This document shows positions 1-8,688 of a stretch of 64,000 nt of DNA, one piece after another. This stretch comes from Desulfovibrio sp. GTDB lineage: Bacteria > Desulfobacterota > Desulfovibrionia > Desulfovibrionales > Desulfovibrionaceae. Under the pieces are notes generated by a model. That model was not told the DNA's origin. It made no database searches and was given only the letters and a program-made list of their open reading frames with translations. Within the stretch, counting starts at the first letter, position 1. Every line of letters begins with the position of its first letter. The DNA lies in NCBI GenBank assembly GCA_031272405.1, contig JAISTW010000040.1, forward strand, positions 16,759-80,758. Direction: 5' to 3'. Made by a program: the position numbers and the translations under genes.

Positions 1-489
1 CCTGTCTGAAAGCGGCGCTATGCCGCGTCGGCCCAATTCCTCCACAACCTTACGGCAGAATTCCGGCAGGCGTTCCTCGGCCTGTGGCGTCAGGTCAACG
101 CTCATGCTCTTGTAGTCAAAGGGCTCCATGCCGATGACGATGGCCTGTGGCCTGTGCCCGGCGAGTTCGCAGGCGATGAGCGTGTCCAGAAGGTCCGTCT
201 GGTGCATGGAATCGCGGAAACTGAAACTTTTGCGCAAGTCTTCGCCTTCAAGCAGGTAGACCGTTCCCGGCGTTCCGCCGCCCAGCGCCACGTCCAGCAC
301 CACCAGCAGGTCGCATTCCTGCAGCTCGGGCATGAGCATGAGCCCCTGCGTTCCGCCGTCCAGCAGGCGCACAGTGGATGGCCAGACATGCCTTTTTTGC
401 AGGCACTCCACAGCGCGCACGCCAAAGCCCTCGTCGCTCAGCAGGATATTGCCCACGCCCAGGATGAGGATTTTCGGGTTTTCTTGCAA
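1..489 (-). CDS. [NiFe]/[NiFeSe] hydrogenase maturation protease (3' end off window)
   Basis: Endopeptidase of the HyaD/HybD/HynD family, which removes the C-terminal tail of the hydrogenase large subunit after nickel insertion in the cytoplasm. The frame runs unbroken from a TTG codon at 487-489 through the left edge, 163 codons, close to the family's usual length, so little is missing. The N-terminus shows ILGVGNILLSDEGFG. Glu20, Asp66 and His96 fall at the spacing of the three nickel-binding residues of HybD (Glu16, Asp62, His93). I chose the TTG because an AGGAGGAGG ribosome-binding site lies about 8 nt upstream and no ATG occurs in this frame near it. ATG-initiated frames in the same stretch are shadows. 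Hydrogenase subunit genes are not directly upstream, so it appears to be transcribed alone. Family assignment is firm; which hydrogenase it serves cannot be told. Confidence 0.85.
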   Translation of the reverse strand, partial: MQENPKILILGVGNILLSDEGFGVRAVECLQKRHVWPSTVRLLDGGTQGLMLMPELQECDLLVVLDVALGGGTPGTVYLLEGEDLRKSFSFRDSMHQTDLLDTLIACELAGHRPQAIVIGMEPFDYKSMSVDLTPQAEERLPEFCRKVVEELGRRGIAPLSDR

Positions 490-822
490 CAGGGCATCCT
501 CCTCCTGTTTCTGTACAGGTTTTGTCGCTTGACGGCAACATTTTTTCGAGAGTATAATTTTTAGATGAGTTAGGACGAAGAATATAGTTTATCTATGTGA
601 ATTTGCAGACTAAAAAATATTTTTGAGAATATTTTACCCACATGGATACCCACAAATTCAGCGTGTAACATCGGTTCCCATCGGTCGGCATTGTCCGCCG
701 TCTCGGTCGGCCATTTTCTCTTCAAAACGCGCAATGATCCGCTGGAAAATCAGGATGATTTTTGGCTCTTTCACGGCCCGGTTTTCCGCTGAAAACCGTT
801 CAGGCATGTATTCCAATCAGAC
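490..822. other. AT-rich intergenic stretch without a convincing gene
   Basis: The part nearest the protease gene (about 541-650) is strongly AT-rich and probably holds its promoter; a minus-strand TATACT at 551-556 is a possible -10 box without a clear -35. A small hairpin (ggttttc/gaaaacc) lies at about 779-796. Open frames here have no ribosome-binding site and no recognisable protein features. Confidence 0.5.
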
Positions 823-861
823 AAAAAAGTGGGGAGACGGAATTGCCGCGTCCGTCTCCCC
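823..861 (-). terminator. Rho-independent terminator of the adhesin-like gene
   Basis: On the minus strand an 11-bp perfect stem (GGGGAGACGGA with its complement, arms 831-841 and 851-861) is followed by AC and six T residues. It lies about 85 nt downstream of the stop at 946. Confidence 0.85.
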
Positions 862-899
862 GCGCGCATGGTGTTCGGGAGAGTACATCAATGCGCGGG

Positions 900-936
900 G
901 ACGGAACGCGCATCACCCCCTGACCCGCGTTCCGTC
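900..936. repeat. 11-bp inverted repeat just downstream of the adhesin-like gene
   Basis: Perfect arms gacggaacgcg (900-910) and cgcgttccgtc (926-936) with a 15-nt loop. It precedes the T-tailed terminator on the minus strand and may act as an mRNA-stabilising or auxiliary termination hairpin. Confidence 0.6.
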
Positions 937-945
937 CTGATTTTG

Positions 946-1406
946 CTATCCGCCGCCGCCCGTGTCGGCGTTGATGGCGTTCTGGGTGGTCGTGCTCAGA
1001 GAATCCGCCTCCACAACAAGAGTCAGGCCCTCGTAAGCGCCCTTGCCCTCAAACTGGGCGTGGTCGTGTCCATCCTGAGGCGATTTCCCTTGTATTCCCA
1101 GACGTTGGGATCGTTGGCGGTGATGTCCATGTCTGTGGTGACTTTGTCTGCCTGGGTGCCCGTGCCAAAGGTGATGCCAACATCGGCTAGGCTGGCGCCC
1201 TGGGAGGCGTTCTCGCCGCCCAGGGCGATTTCCATGCCGTCGGAGAAGGTGAAGACGAGGCTGTCGGAGTCTGCGGGCCGTTCTATTGTGGCCTGGTCAA
1301 CGGGAAAGGCGAGAATGAATCTGGAATCCGGCTGCGCCTTGACGATTACCGGCTGTGTGCCCATCCCCAGACTTTGCGGGAGGGGGGTAATTGTAACATC
1401 GGCCAT
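946..1406 (-). CDS. Small adhesin-like protein with a -1 frame disruption
   Basis: Starts at ATG 1404-1406 behind a strong GGGAGGAAAC ribosome-binding site. The zero frame stops at 1023 after 127 residues. A -1 shift near 1083-1089 continues into a frame of similar character that ends GGGG-stop at 946, giving about 153 residues. The N-terminus (MADVTITPLPQSL, then a segment like DSLVFTFSDGMEIAL) resembles, from memory, the prefix domain that begins very large type I-secreted RTX/VCBS adhesins in Desulfovibrio. No repeats or secretion tail follow. The shift site reads G GGA AAT on the coding strand, a formal X XXY YYZ slippery heptamer. The gene has its own promoter and terminator. It could be a truncated adhesin, a genuine small frameshifted protein or an assembly indel. 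No function is assigned. Confidence 0.5.
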
Positions 1407-1490
1407 GATTGTTTCCTCCCGGATGTTTGCGTTGGCATTCGGCTAACGGCAAGCCGATGACGCGACACATAAAATTGCCGTTAAGACGAC

Positions 1491-1518
1491 GATGTACGCC
1501 AAACGGCAACCTTGTCAA
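1491..1518 (-). promoter_or_regulatory. Sigma-70-type promoter for the adhesin-like gene
   Basis: On the minus strand TTGACA (1513-1518), a 16-bp spacer, then TACATC (1491-1496), about 90 nt before the ATG at 1406. An inverted repeat TTGCCGTT/AACGGCAA (1475-1482 and 1502-1509) overlaps the spacer and start region and could be an operator. Confidence 0.5.
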
Positions 1519-1573
1519 GAGGTTTGTGAAAAATATTTTCGGGATTTTTTGCGGGCGGCGCTTGGCGCTCGCC

Positions 1574-1597
1574 GGGCAATTTCATTTTGAATTGCCC
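1574..1597. repeat. Palindrome after mfd
   Basis: Arms gggcaatt and aattgccc flank an 8-nt loop 14 nt downstream of the mfd stop. There is no T-run. A very similar palindrome sits at the end of the type III glutamine synthetase gene (32745-32770). Confidence 0.5.
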
Positions 1598-1610
1598 CAA
1601 ATCCGCAGGG

Positions 1611-4600
1611 TCACACGTCCCGGGTTTTGCCCAGGGCGTCCTGCAGGCTTTGCAGCCCCTCGGCGAACGGGCCTTCCGGCAGGGGCAGGGTGATGCCGGA
1701 GGGCGGATGCAGTTTCGCGCCGGGTGTTCTGGCCGCCAGTTCGACAAGTTTCTCCGGCCGCACCGCTGTCTGCCCGTCCGGCCAGGTCAGGCGCACCGCT
1801 TCGCGGCGGATGTCCGCCCTGGCTGCCTGCAACTGTCCGAGGAACTGCTTCAGATTGAGCACGGCCAGAAAATTGTTGAGCTCTTCGGGCAGCGGGCCGA
1901 AACGATCCCGCAGGGCGAGGGCGGTCTGCTCCCGTTCCGCGCCGTCCCGCGCCGAAGAAAGAGCCTTGTAGAAGCGCAGCCTTTCCCGGCTGTCCTCAAT
2001 ATAGCTTGCCGGAATGTGGGCGGAAAGGCCAAGGCTTATTTCCGTCTCCTCGCAGCGGGGCATTTTTTCCCCCTTCAGACGAGCGACGCACTGCTCCAGC
2101 ATTTCCAGAAAGAGGTCCAAACCGACCCGGCTCATGTGCCCGGACTGGACTTCTCCCAGAATGTTCCCGGCCCCGCGAAGCCGCAGATCTTCCATCGCCA
2201 GTTGAAAACCGGCGCCCAGATAGTCCATGTCCCGGACGACGCGCAGGCGCTCTTCGGCCTTTTCCGTCAGGCGTTCCGCGTCCGGAACGATAAAACAGGC
2301 GTAAGCCTGCCTGTCGCTGCGTCCGACGCGCCCGCGCAGCTGGTACAGTTGGCCCAGGCCGAACATCTGGGCCTGATCCACAATGAGGGTGTTGGCAAGG
2401 GGGAAATCCAGACCGGACTCCACAATGGCCGTGCAGACCAGAACATCCAGTTCCCCGTGCCAGAATTTGTGCATGTTTTCTTCAAGCATCTTTTCGTTCA
2501 TCTGGCCGTGGGCAATGCCTATCCTGGCTTGCGGGGCCAGTTTTTTGACATATTCCGCCTCGCGTTCCAGCCCCTGCACCCTGTTGTATACCCAAAACAC
2601 CTGCCCCTTGCGTTCCAGCTCCCGGGAGACGACGCCAGCCAGCGCCGCGTCGTCGCGCCGCAGGATGGTTGTGGCCACGGGCTTGCGCTCCAGGGGGGCC
2701 GTTTCGATGACCGAAAGCTCCCGTATGCCGGACATGGAAAGCTGCAGAGTCCGCGGAATGGGCGTGGCCGTGAGCGTGAGCACGTCCACGTTTTTTTTCA
2801 TGGATTTGAGCTTTTCCTTGTGCCGGACTCCGAAACGCTGTTCTTCATCCAGTATCAGCAGGGCCAGATTGGGCAGTTTGACGTCGTTGGAGACAAGACG
2901 GTGCGTGCCGATGAGAATGTCGATCTGCCCCGCGGCGGCGGCCCTGATGACTTCCTGCTGCCGCGCGCGGGGCACGAAACGGCTTAACAGCCCCACGTGA
3001 ACGGGAAAGCCGGACAGTCGCGCCCGGAATGTCTGGTAGTGCTGTTCGGCCAGAACGGTGGTGGGGCAGAGCATGGCCACCTGCCTGCCTTCCGAGGCAG
3101 CGCGAAAGGCGGCGCGCAGGGCCACTTCTGTCTTGCCGAAACCCACGTCGCCGCAGACGAGCCGATCCATGGGTTCCGGCTTTTCCATATCGTCCATGAC
3201 TTCGGCAATGGCTTTGGCCTGGTCCGGCGTTTCCTCAAAGCCGAAAGTGGATTCGAATTCACTGTACAGCTCGTCCGGCGGTCCGTAGCGCCAGCCTTTG
3301 GCGATCTTGCGCCAGGCGTACATTTCCACCAGGTCGGCGGCGATTTTTTCAATGGCCTTGCGGGCCTTTTCCCTGCCCGCAAGCCAGCCGCTTCCTCCCA
3401 GGCGGTCAAGGGGCGGCTCAACCCCGTCAGGCCCCTTGAAGCGCTGTATGAGACTGATTTTGTCCGCCGGTACGTAGAGCTTGTCCTTGCCGGAATATTC
3501 AATGAGCAGAAAATCGTTGGCCACGTTGTTGAGTTCCAGATGGTGCAGGCCGGCGAAACGGCCGATGCCGTAATCGCGGTGCACGAGCAGATCCCCGTCC
3601 GCCAGATTTTCAAAACTGTCCAGCCCCTTGAAGGCCCGCGAGGCGACTCTGGGGATATTGTCCGCCTTGGGCTGGAGCATGTCTTCTCCAAGCAGGAGCG
3701 TGTTGTCCCAGACAAACTCGACGCCGGAGCGGAAAGGCGAAACAAGGGCAAAAATGCCGCTCCCGTCCGGGCTGTAGCACAGATTGGGCGCAATGCCGTC
3801 GCGCTCCGCCAGTTTGAGAAATTTTGCCCGTCCGCGTTCGCTGGAAAAACTCAGGATGACCTGACGCCTGCTCTGCCGCCATACCTTGAGGCCGGCGGCC
3901 AGATGCTGCCAGGGTCTGTCCTGCGCTCCGGGCAGGGGGAAAAGGTCGCTGAAGGCATGGAGCCGGCGCTCAGCCAGGTTGACGCCGCGCGCCTCAACGC
4001 CGGTCAGCAGCGGTTCGGCGAAAATCTGCTGGAAGCCGCGCCAGGGCGCGGGCCGGGAGTGTTTGCGCAGAACAAGGGATGACGGCTGGGGCAGCGGCGA
4101 CTGTTCGTTTTCCAGTTTCTCCTTGAGGGCAAGACGCGTTTCATGCAAGGCCTGCCCGCTGTCCGTTTCGCCCGGCAGAAGCCAGAGGCAGTCTTTGCCG
4201 AGCCAGTCTTCCACATCGCTGGCCCCGTCGAAAACGCTCCCCGGCCAAAGTCCCTCGCCTCCTCTGTCCAGCGCTTTTTTAAAGGAATAATTGTCGTTTT
4301 CGCTGATTCTGCCCTCGGCCAGCAGCGTATCGCAGCGCCGCGCGGCTGTTTCCGTCTCCGCCGGATTCAGGGCGAGGGGACTTATGGGGAGCAGGGTCAT
4401 TTTTTCAAGGGAAATGATGGAACGCTGGCTTTCCTGGTCAAATATCCGTATTTCCTCAACCGTGTCGCCAAAAAACTCCAGGCGCAGCGGGCGGGCGTAG
4501 CCGCTGGGGTAGATGTCGAAAATATGGCCGCGGATGGCCATGTCGCCGGGCCGGTTCACCAGGCTGACCCGCTCGTACCCCCATTCGGACGCCTGCTCCA

Positions 4601-5042
4601 TGACAAGCTGGGGTGAAAATTCATCCCCCCGGCGCACGTCCAGCGTTTTGGCCGCGAAAAAGGAAAGGGGCATGTAGCGCGGGACAAGGTTGGAAATGTC
4701 CCCCACCAGACAGTGGGGACGGCCCAGACTCAGGCCGTAGAAGGCCGCCATCATGCTCGCCCGCGCGGCCTTTTCCCGGATTTCTCCAAGGGGCGGCAAG
4801 GCCAGACAGGGCTGGTCGAAGGCGGGCAGGGTCGGGGAGTCATCCCCCCGCGAAAGTTCGGGAATAAAAAGTCTGAGCAGCGCGCGGGCGCGGGAAAACT
4901 CTTCCCTGTTCAGGGTGACGAGCAGGGAATCGCGCCCCTGTTGCAACGCCAGGGCCGCCAGACGGCAACGCGTGGCAAGTCCGGCGCGGTTGATGTACGC
5001 CTGCCGTTGCGGGCCGGACAGTATTTCGTTCAGTACGGACAT
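1611..5042 (-). CDS. mfd: Transcription-repair coupling factor Mfd
   Basis: ATP-driven DNA translocase that removes RNA polymerase stalled at lesions and recruits UvrA. At 1143 residues it has the full family length. Visible in order: UvrB-like N-terminal modules, the CarD-like RNA polymerase-interacting domain around residue 490 (VHRDYGIGRF ... LYVPADKISLI), the RecG-like motor with Walker A GDVGFGKTE near residue 632, the DEEQ box near 732 and TATPIPRT just after, then the C-terminal TRCF domain. The upstream selenoprotein gene starts only about 60 nt beyond the mfd start region on the same strand, so co-transcription is possible. The 3' end is followed by a palindrome and then by an independent promoter. 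Assignment is secure. Confidence 0.98.
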   Translation of the reverse strand: MSVLNEILSGPQRQAYINRAGLATRCRLAALALQQGRDSLLVTLNREEFSRARALLRLFIPELSRGDDSPTLPAFDQPCLALPPLGEIREKAARASMMAAFYGLSLGRPHCLVGDISNLVPRYMPLSFFAAKTLDVRRGDEFSPQLVMEQASEWGYERVSLVNRPGDMAIRGHIFDIYPSGYARPLRLEFFGDTVEEIRIFDQESQRSIISLEKMTLLPISPLALNPAETETAARRCDTLLAEGRISENDNYSFKKALDRGGEGLWPGSVFDGASDVEDWLGKDCLWLLPGETDSGQALHETRLALKEKLENEQSPLPQPSSLVLRKHSRPAPWRGFQQIFAEPLLTGVEARGVNLAERRLHAFSDLFPLPGAQDRPWQHLAAGLKVWRQSRRQVILSFSSERGRAKFLKLAERDGIAPNLCYSPDGSGIFALVSPFRSGVEFVWDNTLLLGEDMLQPKADNIPRVASRAFKGLDSFENLADGDLLVHRDYGIGRFAGLHHLELNNVANDFLLIEYSGKDKLYVPADKISLIQRFKGPDGVEPPLDRLGGSGWLAGREKARKAIEKIAADLVEMYAWRKIAKGWRYGPPDELYSEFESTFGFEETPDQAKAIAEVMDDMEKPEPMDRLVCGDVGFGKTEVALRAAFRAASEGRQVAMLCPTTVLAEQHYQTFRARLSGFPVHVGLLSRFVPRARQQEVIRAAAAGQIDILIGTHRLVSNDVKLPNLALLILDEEQRFGVRHKEKLKSMKKNVDVLTLTATPIPRTLQLSMSGIRELSVIETAPLERKPVATTILRRDDAALAGVVSRELERKGQVFWVYNRVQGLEREAEYVKKLAPQARIGIAHGQMNEKMLEENMHKFWHGELDVLVCTAIVESGLDFPLANTLIVDQAQMFGLGQLYQLRGRVGRSDRQAYACFIVPDAERLTEKAEERLRVVRDMDYLGAGFQLAMEDLRLRGAGNILGEVQSGHMSRVGLDLFLEMLEQCVARLKGEKMPRCEETEISLGLSAHIPASYIEDSRERLRFYKALSSARDGAEREQTALALRDRFGPLPEELNNFLAVLNLKQFLGQLQAARADIRREAVRLTWPDGQTAVRPEKLVELAARTPGAKLHPPSGITLPLPEGPFAEGLQSLQDALGKTRDV

Positions 5043-5099
5043 GCGAAAAGCAGAGGCGGGCCGCGCCCGCCCCTGTGGGGAAGGGACGAATTTTTTTCG

Positions 5100-5420
5100 T
5101 CAGCCGCAGTTGGCGGAACCGGCGCAGCCTCCGCAGGCGGCCGCGCCCGAACTTTCCAGGGGAACCAGCGGCTCCACCGCGAAACCCATATAGGTCAGGT
5201 CTATCTTGACCCCTTGTATTTGCTGGAGCAGGTCTTTTTTTATGCAGAAGGCAAAACCGTTGCTTTCTTCGTTGTGATCGTCCTTGTCCGGCTCGTCCAG
5301 AGCCAGCGCGAGTCGCGGGCCGCCTCAACCGGCGGCGGCGTAAATACGAATGGTCGCTTTTTTCTTGTCCGCAAAGTAGGCTTCAAGCTCCTTGCGGGCA
5401 GCGTCTGTCAATTCCAGCAT
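5100..5420 (-). CDS. HesB/IscA-like selenoprotein (in-frame UGA = Sec32)
   Basis: ATG at 5418-5420 follows a GGGAGGCG ribosome-binding site. The frame reads MLELTDAARKELEAYF ... RIYAAAG, meets TGA at codon 32 (5325-5327), then continues GGPRLALALDEPDKDD ... to a Cys-rich tail CGGCAGSANCG and a true stop at 5100: 106 residues. Cys homologues in Desulfovibrio-type bacteria carry a Cys before GPRLALALDEP, so the TGA replaces a metal- or redox-active Cys. A hairpin with a GG-containing loop starts about 18 nt after the TGA, the spacing of a bacterial SECIS. HesB-like selenoproteins are known from prokaryotic selenoproteome surveys. Standard gene callers would report either a 31-residue peptide or nothing. 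A role in Fe-S handling is inferred from the family only. Confidence 0.88.
5288..5306 (-). promoter_or_regulatory. Bacterial SECIS element
   Basis: On the coding (minus) strand the RNA folds as CUGGCUC-UGGAC-GAGCCGG: five Watson-Crick pairs under the loop plus a U-G and a C-G pair, with GG in the apical loop. It begins about 18 nt downstream of the UGA at 5325-5327. This matches the stem, loop and distance known for SelB-bound elements such as that of fdhF. Confidence 0.8.
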
Positions 5421-5550
5421 AACGCCTCCCGACGTCAGTGTGCTTATGGTGCTGACGCATTCATAAACCCGGCGCGGCGTTCTGTCAAGACGGGGTTCGA
5501 TGTTGCTTCGCCTCGAAAAAGAAGAAGTCGGGAAGAACGGGGAGAAGACG

Positions 5551-7854
5551 TCAGTCGTGAGCGCGTTCGGGCAGATACCTGCGCAGTTTTTCCAGCACAA
5601 CGTTCAAATCCAGCGGCTTGCCCACATGGTCGTTCATGCCGGCCTCCAGGCATTTGTCAATATCTTCCTTGAGCACATTGGCCGTCATCGCCACGATGGG
5701 GATTGTTCCGGCGTCCGGTTCGCCGCTGGCCCGTATTCTGCGCGCGGCTTCGCAACCGTCCATTACCGGCATCTGCATGTCCATAAAAATCATATCGTAG
5801 CGCCCCGCGTTCGAGCTGAACATGCGCACCGCCTCCGCGCCGTTCTCGGCGCAGTCTATTTCCAAACCTGTGGGCTCCAGCAGGGCCAGCACGATATCCC
5901 GGTTGATCTCCATATCCTCGACCAGCAGGATGCGCCGTCCGGCATAGCGGCAGACTTGTTCGGCCTCTTCCCCGTCCGGAACATCCGGCGATGTTTCCCT
6001 TGAAACAACGGGAAAGCGCGCGGTGAAGACAAAGGTCGACCCCTTGTCCGGCTCCGAGTCAACCCTGATGCCGCCGCCCATCATCTCCGCTATGTTTCTG
6101 GATATGGCGAGGCCAAGGCCTGTTCCGCCAAATCTGCGCGTGGTGTTGTTGTCCGCCTGTTCGAAGGCGTCAAACACGCGGATTCTCTGTTCCTCGTTCA
6201 TCCCGACGCCGGTGTCGCTCACCGCGATTTGCACGGTGCACAGGTTTTCTTCCATCCCGGCAAGGCGGACGCTGAGGTTTATATTCCCGCCGTCCGGCGT
6301 GAACTTGACGGCGTTGCTCAAGAGATTGAGCATGACCTGCAGGAGCCGCCGGTCGTCGCCTTCCAGCAGCGGCGGTATTGCCGCGTCAACGTCAACGGTC
6401 AGATTCTGCCGTTTTTCTTCTGTTTTGTGGCGCACAATGGACGCCGCCCTGCGCGTCAGCTTGTCGAAGCTGAAAACCACGGCGGAGAGTTCCAGCTTGC
6501 CGGCATGGATTTTCGACATGTCCAGAATGTCGTTGATGATGTCCAGCAAGTGCGAGGAGGCGTCTTCTATTTTTTTCAGGCAGACGTCTTTTTGTCCTAT
6601 GTCGGCCGATTTTTGTCCTATGGCGGTCATGCCGACTATGGCGTTCATCGGCGTTCGTATCTCGTGGGACATGTTCGCCAGAAAGGCGCTTTTGGTTTTG
6701 GCGCCGGCGATGGCCTCCTCCCGCGCGGCGACAAGGCGCTCCTCCGCCACGCCGCGCACCAGGGCCGAAACCAGCAACATGCTGCCGGAGCGCATGCACC
6801 GTTCTTCCGCGCCTGTAAAGACGCGCTCGACGCGGCAGTCCTCAAAAGTGACGAACCCCCAGAAAGCGCCCTGCAACATGACGGGAATGACCAGAATGGA
6901 ACGGACGCCATAATGGGCCAGCCTGTCATGCTCGGACCGGGAGAAGCTTTTGATGGGGCCGTTGATTGACATGCCTGACGGAAGCCTTTCCCTCCAGCGA
7001 GAAAAAGCGCTGTCAGACAGGACTTCCATGTGCCTGGACGGATAGGAGAATGCCTTCAGGTTCCAGCCCATCAGGCGCACATAGGCTGTTTTGCCGTCTC
7101 TCGCCTCATTTTTCCAAAGCGACACGCGGTCCACGTTCAGCGCTTTCCCAAGCATGCCCATGGATTTTTTGACCGTGTTTTTGTACCTGGAAACCTCGTC
7201 ATTCAGCAAAAGCACGGCCGCCTCGTTGACAATGCGCATCAGTTCGCTCTGCCTGATCAGTTCTTCGGTCGAAGTATCGGATTTTTCTTTTTCCATCAGG
7301 TAGAGCTGTTGCTGGAAAAAAGTCACGAACCCGATAAAAAATCCGCTGATAAGCGCGCTCTGGGCGTTGTCGAAAACCTGTTGACCATGACCAAGCGTGA
7401 TGACCAGATGCGGGCACCTGTCAATAACAATATAGCAACCCAGAATCAGCAGGGTGTGAAGGCCCAGCATGCAGACGCGCATGCGGGTGCTCCAGGACAA
7501 AAGGAATATGATGGTTATGCTGAGCGCGAAGTAGGCGGCCATGCCCCCTTCCGCGCCGCCAAGGGTGAAAAGCGCCAGGGGAAACAAGACGTTGCAGAGC
7601 GTCAGTAAGGTGACGACAACGCCGAATTTGTGCATCTTCAGGGCGTTGACCATGTACAGCAGGCCAAAAATAAGCAGGACGACGCCCGACAGGATGTAGA
7701 TTATCACGGGCGACTGCCCGGCAAAGACGCGGGTGACGGCCGAAACGACGGTAGCCCCCACGCCGACCAGACAAATCATGTTCAGCAGGCGCACATAGAG
7801 CGGGACAGTCTCCAAGAATATGAGATCACGGACGATTTCTCTCAGTTTGCCCAT
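5551..7854 (-). CDS. Membrane-bound hybrid histidine kinase (GAF-like, HisKA, HATPase, receiver)
   Basis: 767 residues. About six hydrophobic segments occupy roughly residues 25-210, followed by a GAF-like region (about 220-375), HisKA with SHEIRTPMNA (phospho-His near residue 398), HATPase with NAVKFTP, DTGVGM and GGTGLGLAI, and a C-terminal receiver with phospho-acceptor Asp in MIFMDMQMP near residue 690. The ligand is unknown and there is no separate response regulator beside it. An output protein, perhaps Hpt- or c-di-GMP-type, must lie elsewhere. AAGGAA lies about 11 nt before the ATG. It starts about 110 nt downstream of the DJ-1/PfpI gene on the same strand. Confidence 0.92.
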   Translation of the reverse strand: MGKLREIVRDLIFLETVPLYVRLLNMICLVGVGATVVSAVTRVFAGQSPVIIYILSGVVLLIFGLLYMVNALKMHKFGVVVTLLTLCNVLFPLALFTLGGAEGGMAAYFALSITIIFLLSWSTRMRVCMLGLHTLLILGCYIVIDRCPHLVITLGHGQQVFDNAQSALISGFFIGFVTFFQQQLYLMEKEKSDTSTEELIRQSELMRIVNEAAVLLLNDEVSRYKNTVKKSMGMLGKALNVDRVSLWKNEARDGKTAYVRLMGWNLKAFSYPSRHMEVLSDSAFSRWRERLPSGMSINGPIKSFSRSEHDRLAHYGVRSILVIPVMLQGAFWGFVTFEDCRVERVFTGAEERCMRSGSMLLVSALVRGVAEERLVAAREEAIAGAKTKSAFLANMSHEIRTPMNAIVGMTAIGQKSADIGQKDVCLKKIEDASSHLLDIINDILDMSKIHAGKLELSAVVFSFDKLTRRAASIVRHKTEEKRQNLTVDVDAAIPPLLEGDDRRLLQVMLNLLSNAVKFTPDGGNINLSVRLAGMEENLCTVQIAVSDTGVGMNEEQRIRVFDAFEQADNNTTRRFGGTGLGLAISRNIAEMMGGGIRVDSEPDKGSTFVFTARFPVVSRETSPDVPDGEEAEQVCRYAGRRILLVEDMEINRDIVLALLEPTGLEIDCAENGAEAVRMFSSNAGRYDMIFMDMQMPVMDGCEAARRIRASGEPDAGTIPIVAMTANVLKEDIDKCLEAGMNDHVGKPLDLNVVLEKLRRYLPERAHD

Positions 7855-7967
7855 TCAGATTCACGTTCCTTTTCGTGCGTTTTTATTCGGGTTCCACATG
7901 ACGCCGCCAATCGCGCGGTCTTCGACACGCGGAGCCGTTTCGGCGTTTTTGCGGGCCATTCCTCCGG

Positions 7968-8672
7968 TCAATTGCCGCGAGAAGCCGCCCGCAGGCGCTC
8001 GGCCGCTTCAGTCGCGGCCTTCCGTCGGGCGGCCTGGCGGGTCTCCGTGCGGGACAATGCGGCCTCCACCACATCCGGAGGCGCGGAAGCCGGGCTGCCG
8101 GCGGCGTAGGGGGGTTCAGGCGCGTATTCCATACCGAGTTGTATGCCTTGCGCCGTCGCGCGACCCCAGAGCAAACCGGCCAGGGTCAAAGCCATGTCTA
8201 TGCCCGCGCTGACGCCGGCCGCGCTGATGCGATTCCCGTCCATCACAACGCGCCTGCTTTGAGGTTCCGCGCCGAACAGGGGCAGAATGTCCAGGGATTG
8301 CCAGTGGGTGGTCGCCTTGTATCCTTCCAGGAGTCCCGCCGCGCCCAGAATCAGCGCGCCTGTGCATATGGAGCACAGATAGCGGCAGGTTTTCGCCTGG
8401 GCGGCCAGAAAGGCCAACACCTCCACGTCGTTCAGCAAGGCCTGCACGCCGCCGCCGCCAGGCACGCAGAGCACATCCAGGGCAGGGCAGTCTGTGAGGA
8501 GGGAATTGGGGAAGAACGACAGCCCGTCGCTGGAGCGGACAGGTTGCGTGTCCTTCCAGATTGTGCGTATTTCCACGTCGGGACCGGCGGCCAAAACAGC
8601 GTACGGTCCGGTGAAATCCAGTTGCAGCATGTCCGGGAACAAAAGAAAACCGATGCGGACGGACGTTGACAT
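7968..8672 (-). CDS. DJ-1/PfpI-family protein (isonitrile hydratase-like)
   Basis: 234 residues from ATG 8670-8672, chosen over an upstream ATG because GGAGGGGG lies just before it and homology-like sequence begins there (MSTSVRIGFLLFPDMLQLDF). The nucleophile elbow reads CSICTGALILGAAGLL, which resembles the isonitrile hydratase InhA and the N-terminal domain of GlxA-type regulators. There is no AraC helix-turn-helix; instead a basic, Ala/Arg-rich tail of about 40 residues follows the fold. It starts 16 nt after nadE on the same strand and is probably co-transcribed with it. The substrate is unknown; hydrolase or hydratase activity is inferred from the elbow motif. Confidence 0.8.
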   Translation of the reverse strand: MSTSVRIGFLLFPDMLQLDFTGPYAVLAAGPDVEIRTIWKDTQPVRSSDGLSFFPNSLLTDCPALDVLCVPGGGGVQALLNDVEVLAFLAAQAKTCRYLCSICTGALILGAAGLLEGYKATTHWQSLDILPLFGAEPQSRRVVMDGNRISAAGVSAGIDMALTLAGLLWGRATAQGIQLGMEYAPEPPYAAGSPASAPPDVVEAALSRTETRQAARRKAATEAAERLRAASRGN

Positions 8673-8688
8673 GCGGCCCCCTCCAGCG

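Noticed and set aside
248..541. ATG-initiated minus-strand frames overlapping the hydrogenase protease
   Set aside because: They are other-frame shadows; the TTG-initiated frame has family motifs and a better ribosome-binding site.
829..1446. 205-codon plus-strand frame over the adhesin-like gene
   Set aside because: The minus strand has the ribosome-binding site, terminator and family-like N-terminus; the plus frame is its complement.
1587..2987. 466-codon plus-strand open frame opposite mfd
   Set aside because: Antisense shadow caused by high-GC codon use in mfd; no ribosome-binding site and low-complexity composition.
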